Under the pieces are notes generated by a model. It worked only from the letters and a program-made list of their open reading frames with translations. It did not search any database and had not been told where the DNA came from. From Nitrobacter sp. 62-23 (GTDB taxonomy: Bacteria; Pseudomonadota; Alphaproteobacteria; Rhizobiales; Xanthobacteraceae), in the NCBI RefSeq assembly GCF_001897285.1, contig NZ_MKSM01000100.1, forward strand, positions 16,194-80,193: a DNA stretch of 64,000 nucleotides, in the 5' to 3' direction. Positions 1 through 8,065 of the stretch are shown here, piece after piece. Position 1 is the first letter of the stretch. The number at the start of each line of letters is the position of its first letter. A program made the position numbers and the translations under genes.

Positions 1-1516
1 CCGGGTCGATCACGCCGTCGTCCCACAGCCGCGCGGTGGCGTAATAGGGATTGCCCTGGCTTTCGTATTGCGCGCGGATCGGCGCCTGGAATTCACGCTC
101 CTCCTCGTCCGACCACGTGCCGCCTTTGGCTTCGATATTCTCCCGCCGTAGCGTGCTGAGAACGATGGAGGCCTGCTCGCCGCCCATCACGGAAATCCGC
201 GCGTTCGGCCACATCCACAGAAATCGCGGCGAGAACGCCCGGCCGCACATGCCGTAATTGCCCGCGCCATAAGAGCCGCCGATCACCACGGTGAATTTCG
301 GCACGGCGGCGGTCGCGACCGCCGTGACAAGTTTGGCGCCGTCGCGCGCGATGCCGCCGGCTTCGTATTTCTTGCCGACCATGAAACCGGTGATGTTCTG
401 GAGGAACACCAGCGGAATGTCGCGCTGACAGCACAGTTCGATGAAGTGCGTACCCTTCAGCGAGCTTTCGCTGAACAGAATGCCATTGTTGGCGACGATG
501 CCGACCGGATAGCCCCAGATGTGAGCGAAGCCGCACACCAGCGTCTGGCCATAGAGTTTCTTGAACTCGTCGAATTCAGATCCGTCGACAATGCGCGCGA
601 TGATGTCGCGCACGTCGAACGGTTTGCGGCCGTCCGCCGGCACCACGCCGTAAATTTCCTCTCTCGCAAACAGCGGCTCTCGCGGTTCGCGCATGTTGAG
701 CGGCGCGCGATGCGGCGGCTTCAAGGTCGAGACGATGCGGCGCGCGATCCCGATCGCATGGGCATCGTTCTGTGCATAGTGATCGGTGACGCCGGACTGC
801 CGCGAATGCACGTCCGCGCCGCCGAGTTCTTCCGCTGTGACGACCTCGCCGGTCGCGGCCTTCACCAGCGGCGGCCCGCCGAGAAAGATCGTGCCTTGAT
901 CACGGACGATGATGCTCTCGTCCGACATCGCCGGCACATAGGCTCCGCCCGCGGTGCAGGACCCCATCACGATGGCAATCTGCGCAATGCCCTGCGCCGA
1001 CATGTTGGCCTGGTTGTAGAAGATGCGGCCGAAATGGCGCTCGTCGGGAAAGATCTCGTCCTGCTGCGGCAGGAAAGCGCCGCCGGAATCCACCATGTAG
1101 ATGCAGGGCAGATTGTTCTGCCGCGCGATATCCTGCGCCCGCAGATGCTTCTTCACGGTCATCGGATAATAGGTGCCGCCCTTGATGGTGGCATCGTTGG
1201 CGACGATCACGCATTCGCGGCCCGAGACGCGGCCGACGCCGGTGATGATGCTCGCCGAATGCACATCGCCGCCGTACATGCCATTCGCCGCCAACGGCGA
1301 CAGTTCGAGAAACGCGGTGCCGGGATCGAGCAGCCGATCGACGCGGTCGCGGGCCAGCATCTTGCCGCGCGAGGCATGGCGGGCGCGTGCCGCCTCGCCG
1401 CCTCCGCCCGCGGCGACCGCGAGCTTGTCGCGCAACTCCGCGACGAGAGCCTTCATCGCATCGACGTTGCGCGCAAAATCGGACGACGTGGGATCGATAC
1501 CGGAACGAAGCGCCAT
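1..1516 (-). CDS. mccB: Methylcrotonyl-CoA carboxylase, carboxyltransferase (beta) subunit, 3'-truncated by window edge
   Basis: This is a biotin-dependent carboxyltransferase subunit that would move CO2 from carboxybiotin to 3-methylcrotonyl-CoA in leucine breakdown, in the cytoplasm. The frame starts at the ATG at 1516 ([16 protein letters not shown]) and stays open through base 1; about 505 residues are visible of the roughly 535 usual for the family. Acyl-CoA carboxylase signatures are seen: [16 protein letters not shown] in the first half, and [18 protein letters not shown] with [15 protein letters not shown] in the second. The visible end reads [14 protein letters not shown], close to the normal C terminus. 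The biotinylated alpha subunit would be expected downstream, outside the window. A propionyl- or geranyl-CoA carboxylase beta subunit is the main alternative; the sequence style favours methylcrotonyl-CoA. Confidence 0.9.
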   Translation of the reverse strand, partial: MALRSGIDPTSSDFARNVDAMKALVAELRDKLAVAAGGGGEAARARHASRGKMLARDRVDRLLDPGTAFLELSPLAANGMYGGDVHSASIITGVGRVSGRECVIVANDATIKGGTYYPMTVKKHLRAQDIARQNNLPCIYMVDSGGAFLPQQDEIFPDERHFGRIFYNQANMSAQGIAQIAIVMGSCTAGGAYVPAMSDESIIVRDQGTIFLGGPPLVKAATGEVVTAEELGGADVHSRQSGVTDHYAQNDAHAIGIARRIVSTLKPPHRAPLNMREPREPLFAREEIYGVVPADGRKPFDVRDIIARIVDGSEFDEFKKLYGQTLVCGFAHIWGYPVGIVANNGILFSESSLKGTHFIELCCQRDIPLVFLQNITGFMVGKKYEAGGIARDGAKLVTAVATAAVPKFTVVIGGSYGAGNYGMCGRAFSPRFLWMWPNARISVMGGEQASIVLSTLRRENIEAKGGTWSDEEEREFQAPIRAQYESQGNPYYATARLWDDGVIDP

Positions 1517-1785
1517 GGCGGCCCAGGATGGTGGCAGGCGTTGAAGCTCTCGCCTGGAGCATGTTTCTTTTAGACGGAATCAGCAACCCGTCGTGCCCGG
1601 CTTTATGACGGGCGTCCACGTCTTTGGAATTTCAACGAAAAAATATGGATGGCCGGGACCATAGGCGAGCGAGGCGAAGCCGTTCTTCAAACGGCTATGG
1701 CCGAGCAGCAACGACGCCGTTCCTCCAGCGGCCATGCCGGGCCATCCATGCCCGGCCATGGCGATTATAGGCGACGCGACCCGCG
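1517..1785. repeat. Intergenic spacer with repeat-like palindromic remnants
   Basis: No gene is seen here. The stretch holds CCGGGC-rich inverted motifs; the clearest is CCGGGC, a 7-base loop and GCCCGG at 1737-1755. Phrases such as GATGGCCGGGAC and GTGCCCGGC resemble dispersed intergenic palindromes of Bradyrhizobium-type genomes (from memory). It may serve as a transcription barrier between the complex I subunit gene and mccB. Confidence 0.4.
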
Positions 1786-2091
1786 CTAATGCGTCCAGGG
1801 CTCGATGCGGCGAAATGCGAAATTATCGGCGTAGGCGGCCTTTCTTTCCGCCTTCGGCTTTGGCACGATCACCTGATAGGGAATGCCCTCGCGCTCGCAA
1901 TAGGCGATGGCGTCCTCCTTTGTATCGAAGCGAAGCGTAATTTGCTGCTTCATGTCGCCGGAGCTGGTCCAGCCCATCAGGGGCTCGATAACCCGCGCCT
2001 GCTCAGGCTCATAGTCGAGCTGCCATTCCCTGGTCTGGGCGACCCCCGATTGCATCGCGTTTTTGGCGGGCTTGAAGATACGTGCTGTCAT
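1786..2091 (-). CDS. Complex I accessory subunit, NDUFS4-like (ETC complex I subunit)
   Basis: This is a small protein of the NDUFS4/18-kDa family, an accessory subunit at the NADH dehydrogenase module of respiratory complex I, found in mitochondria and alphaproteobacteria. The 101-residue frame has the family marks: the start MTARIFKPAKNAMQSG, the central LMGWTSSGDMKQQ segment, and the terminal NFAFRRIEPWTH. The frame is open 19 codons further upstream, but the ATG at 2091 matches the usual N terminus of the bacterial family. The gene stands alone; no nuo genes lie nearby, which is normal for this subunit in alphaproteobacteria. Confidence 0.9.
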   Translation of the reverse strand: MTARIFKPAKNAMQSGVAQTREWQLDYEPEQARVIEPLMGWTSSGDMKQQITLRFDTKEDAIAYCEREGIPYQVIVPKPKAERKAAYADNFAFRRIEPWTH

Positions 2092-2426
2092 GAATCGCTG
2101 CAACCTGCTGCCGTGCTCTCCGGTAAAGGCCGGCGGACACTCTCTCAAGTATATTCATTATGCAGCGGCGTGACAATCTCGTCCTTCGCGGGGCGCGACA
2201 GGACAGCGCATCCCGGCGGTCCCCAGGACTGCCTGATCGCGGGAGGCCGTCCAACGAGCGGCTTCCGTTTTCATGGCAATCGAAAAAGCCTGCGCATGAG
2301 GCGTTTCCGAGCCGAACACGCCCTCGCCCTGATGGCGGGCGATAGTCACTTGAAAACGCCACGGATCAGAATCGTGGTTCTGATTTCAGCAGGACCGAAA
2401 GACTCTGGCGGGGCTAACGTTTCGAA

Positions 2427-2502
2427 CTAGTGGTCCGTTTCTAACATTTGCATCCCCGTGCGGCGGGCGTTCTTGCAAATGTTAGAAATGGAGGACCACT
2501 AG
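2427..2502. repeat. CTAG-bounded palindromic element, copy 1
   Basis: Long inverted repeat: the left arm (2427-2452) begins CTAGTGGTCC and ends AACATTTGCA, and the right arm (2474-2502) is its near-perfect complement ending GGACCACTAG. The loop is about 21 bases. Both ends are CTAG. It lies between the HTH gene and the complex I subunit gene and could fold into a long RNA hairpin. It looks like a member of a dispersed palindrome family (a MITE/REP-like element). Confidence 0.8.
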
Positions 2503-2515
2503 CAAATATAAGTTT

Positions 2516-2593
2516 CTAGTAGCGCTTTGGATTTGACCTTCGCTTCTCGCATTCGCTGTAAAACGGTCGCGAATGTCAAATCCACTCTGCTAG
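2516..2593. repeat. CTAG-bounded palindromic element, copy 2 (different family)
   Basis: Second inverted repeat 13 bases after the first, again with CTAG at both ends (2516-2519 and 2590-2593). The core arms are GGATTTGACCTTCGC (2529-2543) and GCGAATGTCAAATCC (2569-2583), complementary apart from one mismatch. The right-hand CTAG contains the TAG stop codon of the neighbouring minus-strand HTH gene. Confidence 0.75.
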
Positions 2594-2850
2594 TGCGTCA
2601 TGCCGACGTGAACTTCGGTGCCAAGCGCGTTTTCCGCGACCCCGAGGGTTTCGCAGATCGCCTTCAGGCGCGCGGGCTTCGGAAACTGAATGCCGCGCAT
2701 GTAGAGCGAGATGTCGCAGCGACGGAAATCATGAGCGCCACGGTAGCGCTTCGATGCTTCCCGGGCGAATTGCGCTTCCGTCCAATGTTTATCAGCAACA
2801 AGTTTCGCAAGGCGCTTCCCGAACTCAACTCGATTTGCATCAGACATCAT
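2590..2850 (-). CDS. Small helix-turn-helix protein, XRE-like
   Basis: An 86-residue protein that resembles a Cro/C1-type DNA-binding domain. After MMSDANRVEFGKRLAKLVADK comes a helix-turn-helix-like stretch (EAQFAREASKRYRGAHDF, then ISLYMRGIQFPKPARLKAICETLGV), which fits the five-helix XRE fold with the recognition helix before YMRG. The start at 2850 was chosen because AGGAAGAG lies just upstream; the frame is open 8 codons further. The stop codon falls inside the CTAG edge of a palindromic element. There is no partner toxin or obvious target gene next to it. It is probably a transcriptional regulator, with the target unknown. Confidence 0.65.
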   Translation of the reverse strand: MMSDANRVEFGKRLAKLVADKHWTEAQFAREASKRYRGAHDFRRCDISLYMRGIQFPKPARLKAICETLGVAENALGTEVHVGMTH

Positions 2851-3407
2851 TTTTTCTCTTCCTGACTTCCCCATATCGCACGCACCCGCGATCGGACCAT
2901 GGAGGCACGTCCGAGAAGCAGATCCGCGACGCAGCTCGCCGAAACACCGGCGGGTTTTCTTCCGTCAAGGGGAGATGTATCTCTTACTATACATCGCTTC
3001 GTTTACTTCTACCGTTAGCGGTGGAGCACCCCTGCGTATCTTGCATAGCGACTTCCGCGCAGGGCGCGCATAGCGTTATCGAAGAGCTTAATCGCCCGCT
3101 GATCGTCGGTATCGTGTAAAAACCCCGCCGGACAGACGGGTTTTCTTCTTATGATCGGCGAAAAGTTTTATACGGCCACGCATTACAGCATTGCTGCCCT
3201 GTGCTGCGAGCTTGGCTCGCGGCCAGCGCGGCTGTCCTACTCGACAGGATTGCGGGGCCTTTGTTCGGACAGATACGCCGTTTGGGGACGACGACGACCC
3301 GGGGCGATATCGGGGCGTTCAGACAATCCGAAAAATCAGGGCGATCGATTCGAGCGCACGCCCCTGGTGGCGACGAACGTGCAATGTTCTCAGCGCAGCC
3401 TCTTACG
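2851..3407. other. Gene-poor spacer, about 560 bases
   Basis: No convincing gene. A 32-codon plus-strand frame at 2975-3073 (MYLLLYIASFTSTVSGGAP...) begins directly after AAGGGGAG, which is too close for a normal ribosome site. It ends about 45 bases before the hairpin at 3119-3144, so a short transcript on the plus strand may end here. The rest shows nothing recognisable. Confidence 0.4.
3119..3148 (+). terminator. Possible intrinsic terminator
   Basis: Hairpin AAAACCC (3119-3125) / GGGTTTT (3138-3144) followed by the T-rich tract CTTCTT. There is no firm gene upstream on the plus strand, so it may end a small RNA or small-ORF transcript. Confidence 0.45.
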
Positions 3408-3716
3408 CTAGCCGATAAACTCGGTGCCCTCGCCCGCCAGAAGTTCTTTCAGCTGGCTGCGCATCAGTTCCGCCCTGTCATATCGCAGGGCCGCGACGGT
3501 GACCTTGTCGACCGATACAACGATCTGGTTGCCCGCGTTCACGCATGAAATCCGGCTGTACATATCGTCCACGCCCGCAAGCGCGTTCTCCAGCGCGGCC
3601 TCCAATCTCTCAATTTCGACCCGGCCCAATGTGAGCGGGGATCCGCCGTCGATCGTCAGATCGACCGCCGCGGCGCTATCTCCTCCGGGTCGAGCAACAA
3701 GCGTCCAACTGCTCAT
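3408..3716 (-). CDS. Hypothetical protein, 102 aa
   Basis: Not recognised. The protein starts MSSWTLVARPGGDSAAAV; the ATG at 3716 has GGAGAGGA about 8 bases upstream, so it is preferred over the in-frame upstream start at 3737. The sequence is acidic and amphipathic, with alternating short strands and one helix (RVEIERLEAALENALAGVDDMYSRI), no signal peptide and no membrane segment; it looks like a compact cytoplasmic domain. The codon pattern is coding-like (GC-rich third positions). It stands alone between two gene-poor stretches. Confidence 0.55.
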   Translation of the reverse strand: MSSWTLVARPGGDSAAAVDLTIDGGSPLTLGRVEIERLEAALENALAGVDDMYSRISCVNAGNQIVVSVDKVTVAALRYDRAELMRSQLKELLAGEGTEFIG

Positions 3717-4158
3717 TGCGCCGTCCTCTCCGGCCAAATCTCAACGTGTTCGTCCAATGCGGACATCGACCTCGCCCTCTCCGGATTCCACCAGCGCCTC
3801 GGGAGCCCGGGGTCGGCCGGAGTCATCCACCTGACTTAGCGTCTTCATGGTCGCAATTGATGAACAATGTCGAACCACAAGTTCGGCTCAGCCTCGGCGA
3901 TCGTTTAATCCTCCCGCGCTTCGTTGTCGACCGCCATCAGCCGACGCGAACGATCACATGATAACGTTAAGGCAAAGGCGCCGATTATCACAAAATGCCG
4001 TGGAGATACTTGCTATATCGTTCTTTATCTTCGGATTGAACTATTGTCCGGCTCTCCCGACGTAGAAATGTGAAAAGTAACTTCACACTGGGTGCGATTT
4101 ATCATTTCAAGCGCCACAGCTTCATACTTGTAATTTAATGGAATTTGAGGAGGTTTCC
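3717..4158. other. Spacer with locally AT-rich promoter-like DNA
   Basis: No clear gene. From about 3955 to 4158 the DNA is much richer in A and T than the neighbourhood and leads to a strong ribosome site, so it probably holds the promoter of the secreted Cys-rich protein. A 35-codon frame at 3958-4065 (MITLRQRRRLSQNAVEIL...) has one hydrophobic stretch but no ribosome site, and is not called. Confidence 0.35.
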
Positions 4159-4494
4159 ATGAACAAGACTCCCTTGGCTATTTTATTCGCGTTCGCGATC
4201 GGCGTGATTGCAAGCCCGGCCGGGGCGGCCCCCGTGGGGGAAGTGATAGCAGCGTGCGATAACATGCATAACGCGGGACAAACCTGTAACTATGGAATAA
4301 AGGGAAACGCTCTGGTCGGCTGCACCACCTCGACCGTGTTTGTTTGCCCGGCTGATGGTAGCCGGCAGTGCACGGGCTCCAAAAATACAAGCGGCAAGTG
4401 CAACGAAAACGGCACGGCTGCACGCCGGATTCCCAGCGCAAAAACGCGAAACCTGAGGGGAGAAGACCTTCTGCAGAACATGCGGATGCGATAG
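4159..4494 (+). CDS. Small secreted cysteine-containing protein, 111 aa
   Basis: Not assigned to a family. The start at 4159 is fixed by a strong GAGGAGG 7 bases upstream. Residues 1-23 form a clear Sec signal peptide (MNKTPLAILFAFAIGVIASPAGAA, cleavage near AGA-AP). The mature part has six cysteines in about 55 residues (ACDNMH, TCNYG, GCTTST, VCPAD, QCTG, KCNEN), suggesting a disulfide-bonded periplasmic or extracellular fold; the tail after residue 85 is basic and probably unstructured. It lies downstream of AT-rich DNA and is followed by a perfect hairpin. Composition differs from its neighbours, so transfer is possible. Confidence 0.6.
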   Translation: MNKTPLAILFAFAIGVIASPAGAAPVGEVIAACDNMHNAGQTCNYGIKGNALVGCTTSTVFVCPADGSRQCTGSKNTSGKCNENGTAARRIPSAKTRNLRGEDLLQNMRMR

Positions 4495-4513
4495 CTGCGG
4501 GGTTCACGTCCAG

Positions 4514-4547
4514 CCTGCTATCGCCGCACGTCTGCGGCGATAGCAGG
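4514..4547 (+). terminator. Perfect 15-bp hairpin after the secreted protein gene
   Basis: CCTGCTATCGCCGCA (4514-4528), loop CGTC, then the exact complement at 4533-4547, 19 bases after the stop codon. There is no U-tract, so it may be a factor-dependent terminator or an RNA-stabilising hairpin. Confidence 0.45.
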
Positions 4548-4769
4548 AGATGATATCGGCTCCACGGGGGGTCTCCCAGGCTCGATCCGGGGCCACTATC
4601 TTGCGCAACCAACGCTCGTCGGCATGTTTCCGCCCCCCTGCTCCCGGCCGCAACCGTGAACTCCGATATTCCCTTTCCGCCTTCCGCGATCTAGAGTTCC
4701 GCAAGAGGATCGCGCCGTGCGCTTTCACGGCAGGCCGATCTTTCATTCGCTGTTGGAGGCACGATAACC

Positions 4770-4898
4770 ATGCCCCTATTGATGTTTGGCGCGATCATTG
4801 GCTGCGGCCTGCTCTTTTATGCGAGCTATCGCTACGTGCGATCACACCCGCCGCGCAAAGAGGAAGAGGCGCCCAAAGAGATCGCGAGAGACGACTGA
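4770..4898 (+). CDS. Small membrane protein, 42 aa
   Basis: A short frame MPLLMFGAIIGCGLLFYASY followed by RYVRSHPPRKEEEAPKEIARDD. It has a ribosome site (TTGGAGGC, spacing about 9). Residues 1-20 form a single membrane segment, and the tail is basic then acidic, as in many small inner-membrane proteins, placing the tail in the cytoplasm. No family is recognised. Real coding is inferred from the ribosome site, the amphipathic layout and the charge pattern. Confidence 0.5.
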   Translation: MPLLMFGAIIGCGLLFYASYRYVRSHPPRKEEEAPKEIARDD

Positions 4899-5231
4899 TC
4901 GACCGCGCAGAGTATCCCGGTCGAAAAAACCATGCGCTTCAGACCGGGCGAAAGCGATAATCTACGGACTCCATTTGAAGGTTTTCGGCAGACGAAACAG
5001 ACCTGGTTTGCAGGGTTCATAGACCAGAACATTCAGTATTCATTCGTCAGGCTCCGCGCCGCACGGATCCGCCCGCTGCCGACCACAGCACTGTTCGACG
5101 CCGCCCCTGCAAAGACAAAAAACCGCCCATTTGAGTCTGGATACATGCGCCGGGATGCGTATGGGGCGACGGATGCGTCAGCTTGCGGACTCGCGGCCGT
5201 GCCGTCCCCATCTCAATTGGGGAGATAGCGG
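4899..5231. other. Spacer, nothing recognised
   Basis: About 330 bases. Open frames exist, including one of 98 codons at 4932-5228, but none has a ribosome site or recognisable sequence. The short inverted pair TCCCC/GGGGA near 5210 overlaps the leader of the next gene. Confidence 0.35.
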
Positions 5232-5696
5232 GTGAGCGAAAGCGATCAGACCGACGTTATCGAGGCAGTTGTGGCTCCCGGCGACGCGCCGGACGTTTCC
5301 GATGAGCGGGATGCCGGCGAGGCACATGAACCGGAAACAACAGACCAGCCCGAACTTGAGGTGGCGGAGGACATGCCGCCAGAGTCGCCCATCGCGGCCG
5401 ACCTTTCCGCGGCCGATCCTTCATCCGATGTCGCTCAGGACGACGCTTACACGAAGTTCGGGCCCGGCCCGCTCGTCGCCGTCCGCTTCAAGTGGACGGC
5501 GCGCCGCCACGACAACGGTGACTATTTCGTACACGAAACGATCGGAGAAAGCTCTTACCCGCTCGTCACGGGGCCAATGACCCGAGAAGCCGCAATCGAG
5601 TTTGTCGACGACCGCGAGCGCGACGCCCGCCGGCGGTTCGAAGAACTGCGCAGCGAGATGGCCGGCGGAGAAATCGGCCGGCGCGCCGACGAGTAA
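5232..5696 (+). CDS. Hypothetical acidic protein, 154 aa
   Basis: Starts at a GTG (5232) after GGGGAGATAGCGG. Residues 1-72 are strongly acidic and low in complexity (Asp, Glu, Pro, Ala), probably disordered. Residues 73-150 look folded: FGPGPLVAVRFKWTARRHDN, GDYFVHETIG, YPLVTGPMTREAAIEFVDDRE, ending in a charged helix with Arg-Arg pairs. No catalytic motif, signal peptide or membrane segment is seen. The family is unknown. Confidence 0.6.
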   Translation: MSESDQTDVIEAVVAPGDAPDVSDERDAGEAHEPETTDQPELEVAEDMPPESPIAADLSAADPSSDVAQDDAYTKFGPGPLVAVRFKWTARRHDNGDYFVHETIGESSYPLVTGPMTREAAIEFVDDRERDARRRFEELRSEMAGGEIGRRADE

Positions 5697-5891
5697 CCCG
5701 TCCCCCAGCCACACCTGACTGACGCAATAACCACTCTCCGAATGGGAGGCTTTTCGTCGCCATCGGGAATGCGCGCCTCCTTTGGACGGCGCGGGGTCAT
5801 GACTCGGTCGCAGGAGTGATGTGGGTCACATTCCGGAGAACCCGGCGCGGATAGGGTCGGCCTCGACAATCCGAACCGGACTGGAGGTCCC

Positions 5892-6680
5892 ATGAAAAAG
5901 CTCGCCATCGCCGCCGCGTTGCTGCTCACCGCCTCGACCGCTCAGGCGGGTCAAAACTATTCATTCGAGATCGGCGGCCGCACCGTGCGAATCCACGCGC
6001 CGCGCGGCTGCGATTCCCCCTCGTGCATCTCGATCTCGATTCCGGGCTTTTACGACTCCGGGCGCAGGGATTTTGTCGACGACGCCTCCGACGTCCGGGA
6101 TACGGCCCGATCAGGCGCGCCGGCGACCCCTGCCCGCGCCGCGCCGGCCACGCCTTCCGCAACCGCTACCCCGGCGGCTGCTCCCGCTGTCGCAACGCCA
6201 GCGCCCATGCAACAGGCCGCGACGCCGACCGCAGCTCCTGCTTCGACCGGCGCCATTATGCCGACAGCCAAGCCCGACACGACGATGTCACCAACCCGAG
6301 AGCCGGCCAACACCAGCGTCGTCGCCACCGCCGCGCCAGTCGCGGAGCCGGTTCAGCCGCCCCTCCCCCCGGCCGCCGAACCGGTCGGACCGCTCGGCGT
6401 ATGGCTGACCGAGAAAAAGGAAGGGCAGGTCCGGATTGAAGAGTGCGGGACAAACCTCTGTGGATATTCGGTGGATTCCCACACCGGCCGGAACAAGGAA
6501 AAGGTTTTGATCAACATGAAGCCCACCGGCTCCAGGTGGAGCGGAAAGATCTACGATCCGAAAAGCGGCAGCACCTATAGCTCCACCTTGGCGATGAAGG
6601 GCAAGGACGGCCTGCGGGTCCAGGGCTGCGCATTCGGCGGAATGTTCTGCGGCGGTCAGACCTGGACGCGGTTGAATTGA
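5892..6680 (+). CDS. Periplasmic DUF2147-like protein with Ala/Pro linker
   Basis: A 262-residue secreted protein; the start is preceded by GGAGGT. Residues 1-20 are a Sec signal peptide (MKKLAIAAALLLTASTAQAG). A short N-terminal region contains a Cys pair (GCDSPSCISI). Residues 75-165 are an Ala/Pro/Thr-rich linker. The C-terminal ~90 residues fit a DUF2147 fold: LGVWLTEKKEGQVRIEECG, NLCGY, SGKIYDPKSGSTYSSTLAM, GLRVQGC. DUF2147 proteins are small periplasmic beta-barrel-like proteins of unknown role. It is followed by a strong terminator. Confidence 0.75.
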   Translation: MKKLAIAAALLLTASTAQAGQNYSFEIGGRTVRIHAPRGCDSPSCISISIPGFYDSGRRDFVDDASDVRDTARSGAPATPARAAPATPSATATPAAAPAVATPAPMQQAATPTAAPASTGAIMPTAKPDTTMSPTREPANTSVVATAAPVAEPVQPPLPPAAEPVGPLGVWLTEKKEGQVRIEECGTNLCGYSVDSHTGRNKEKVLINMKPTGSRWSGKIYDPKSGSTYSSTLAMKGKDGLRVQGCAFGGMFCGGQTWTRLN

Positions 6681-6708
6681 TCGGTCAGGCAATAAAGTCA
6701 TCGACGAT

Positions 6709-6745
6709 GAGAGCCCTGCCCGCGTTGGCAAGGCTCTTTTCTTTT
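6709..6745 (+). terminator. Intrinsic terminator
   Basis: Hairpin AGAGCCCTGCC / GGCAAGGCTCT with a short loop and the T-rich tail TTTTCTTTT. It lies between the DUF2147 gene and the convergent cupin gene and could serve both. Confidence 0.75.
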
Positions 6746-6747
6746 CG

Positions 6748-7158
6748 TCAGCCGCCAATTTTGCCCGCGTATTGCGCGTCGGTGACGTGTTCCATCCAGG
6801 TGGCGGCGCTTCCGTCGAGGGCCTCATGCACGGCGATGTGGGTCATGGCGGCGTTCGGCGCCGCTCCGTGCCAATGCTTTTCTCCCGGCGGAATCCATAC
6901 GGTATCGCCGACACGGATCTCGCGGATCGGCTCACCCTCGGTTTGCACCAGCCCGACACCCGATACGACGTACAGGGTTTGGCCGAGCGGATGCGTATGC
7001 CATGCGGTGCGCGCGCCGGGATCGAACGCGACGCTTACAGCCATGACGCGCGAGGGCGCATTCGCGGCAGCGATGATTGGCTCGACCATGACCGTGCCTG
7101 AAAAATACTCCTTGGGCCCCGGTTTCGCCGGTCGCGAGCCTGCCTGATGGATATCCAT
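6748..7158 (-). CDS. Cupin-domain protein, (R)-mandelonitrile lyase-like
   Basis: A 136-residue single-domain cupin. Metal-binding cupin motif 1 is visible as WHTHPLGQTLYVVSG and motif 2 as PPGEKHWHGA. The C-terminal IAVHEALDG...WMEHVTDAQY is typical of the subgroup often annotated as (R)-mandelonitrile lyase or carboxymuconolactone-decarboxylase-associated cupin. The start at 7158 has GGAGGTCAAA just upstream; the open frame extends 37 codons further without support. It is divergent from pxpBCA across a 175-base gap, so they may share a control region. The true substrate is unknown. Confidence 0.8.
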   Translation of the reverse strand: MDIHQAGSRPAKPGPKEYFSGTVMVEPIIAAANAPSRVMAVSVAFDPGARTAWHTHPLGQTLYVVSGVGLVQTEGEPIREIRVGDTVWIPPGEKHWHGAAPNAAMTHIAVHEALDGSAATWMEHVTDAQYAGKIGG

Positions 7159-7333
7159 TTTGACCTCCTGAGTTGCCGCATGAGCTACGACGGCGCACCG
7201 CATTCGTTCCTGCCGCGAGGAGCCTCGCACGTTTCCGCCGATTACAACATCCTGTGAGCTTGCCATCAATAATTCATTGGAATTGCGTACGCTATTCCTG
7301 CGATGTCACCCTGGACTAAACCATTGATCGGTC

Positions 7334-8065
7334 ATGACCGCGCCCTTGTCCCCGCCACGTCTTTTGCCAAGCGGCGATGCCGCCATCACGGTGGAATTCG
7401 GCCGCAATATCGACGATGTGGCGAACCGTCGCGTGCTCGCGCTCGATCGCGCGCTTGCGGATGCGCCGATCGAGGGTGTCACGGAAGCCGTGCCGACCTA
7501 CCGGTCGTTGCTCGTCCACTACGATCCGGTTCGGATCGGTTTCGATGAACTCGGCGAACGCCTGACGACGCTTGCCCGGTTGCCTGTGCCGCCGGCAACC
7601 GGAAGCCGCCGATGGCGTATCCCAGTTGCCTACGGCGGCGAACACGGCATCGATCTCGAAGACGTCGCCAGGACGTTGAACACCACGCCGAACGACATCG
7701 TCGCGCGTCATATCGCCGGCGACTATCGTGTCGCCATGATCGGATTCACGCCGGGCTTTTCCTATCTCAGCGGCCTTGACGATTCACTCCAAATGCCACG
7801 GAGGCAGAACCCGCGCCTGCTCACACCCGCCGGCTCAATTTCGATCGGCGGTCTTCAGACCGGCATCCAGTGTCTTGCCGGCCCCAGCGGCTGGCATCTG
7901 ATCGGCCGGACCGCCGTGCGCACTTACCAGCTTCACCGCGATCCGGTTTTTCTGCTCGAACCCGGAGACGCCGTTACGTTTTATGCGATAGACGGCAGGC
8001 AGTTCGTTGAACAGGATCGCGCCGCCGCGCGCGGCGAGTTCGTCGCTGAACTGGTGACGCCATGA
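7334..8065 (+). CDS. pxpB: 5-oxoprolinase subunit PxpB
   Basis: First gene of the pxpBCA operon. PxpB (KipI/allophanate hydrolase subunit 1 family) and PxpC form the ATP-dependent part of 5-oxoprolinase, which reopens 5-oxoproline to glutamate together with PxpA. The 243-residue sequence has LLPSGDAAITVEFG near the N terminus and the family core MIGFTPGFSYLSGLD, PRLLTPAGSISIGG and GPSGWHLIGRT. The stop overlaps the pxpC start (ATGA), indicating coupled translation. Confidence 0.92.
   Translation: MTAPLSPPRLLPSGDAAITVEFGRNIDDVANRRVLALDRALADAPIEGVTEAVPTYRSLLVHYDPVRIGFDELGERLTTLARLPVPPATGSRRWRIPVAYGGEHGIDLEDVARTLNTTPNDIVARHIAGDYRVAMIGFTPGFSYLSGLDDSLQMPRRQNPRLLTPAGSISIGGLQTGIQCLAGPSGWHLIGRTAVRTYQLHRDPVFLLEPGDAVTFYAIDGRQFVEQDRAAARGEFVAELVTP

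Noticed and set aside
446..1573. 375-codon plus-strand frame
   Set aside because: Antisense to the carboxyltransferase gene, which reads as a clear family member.
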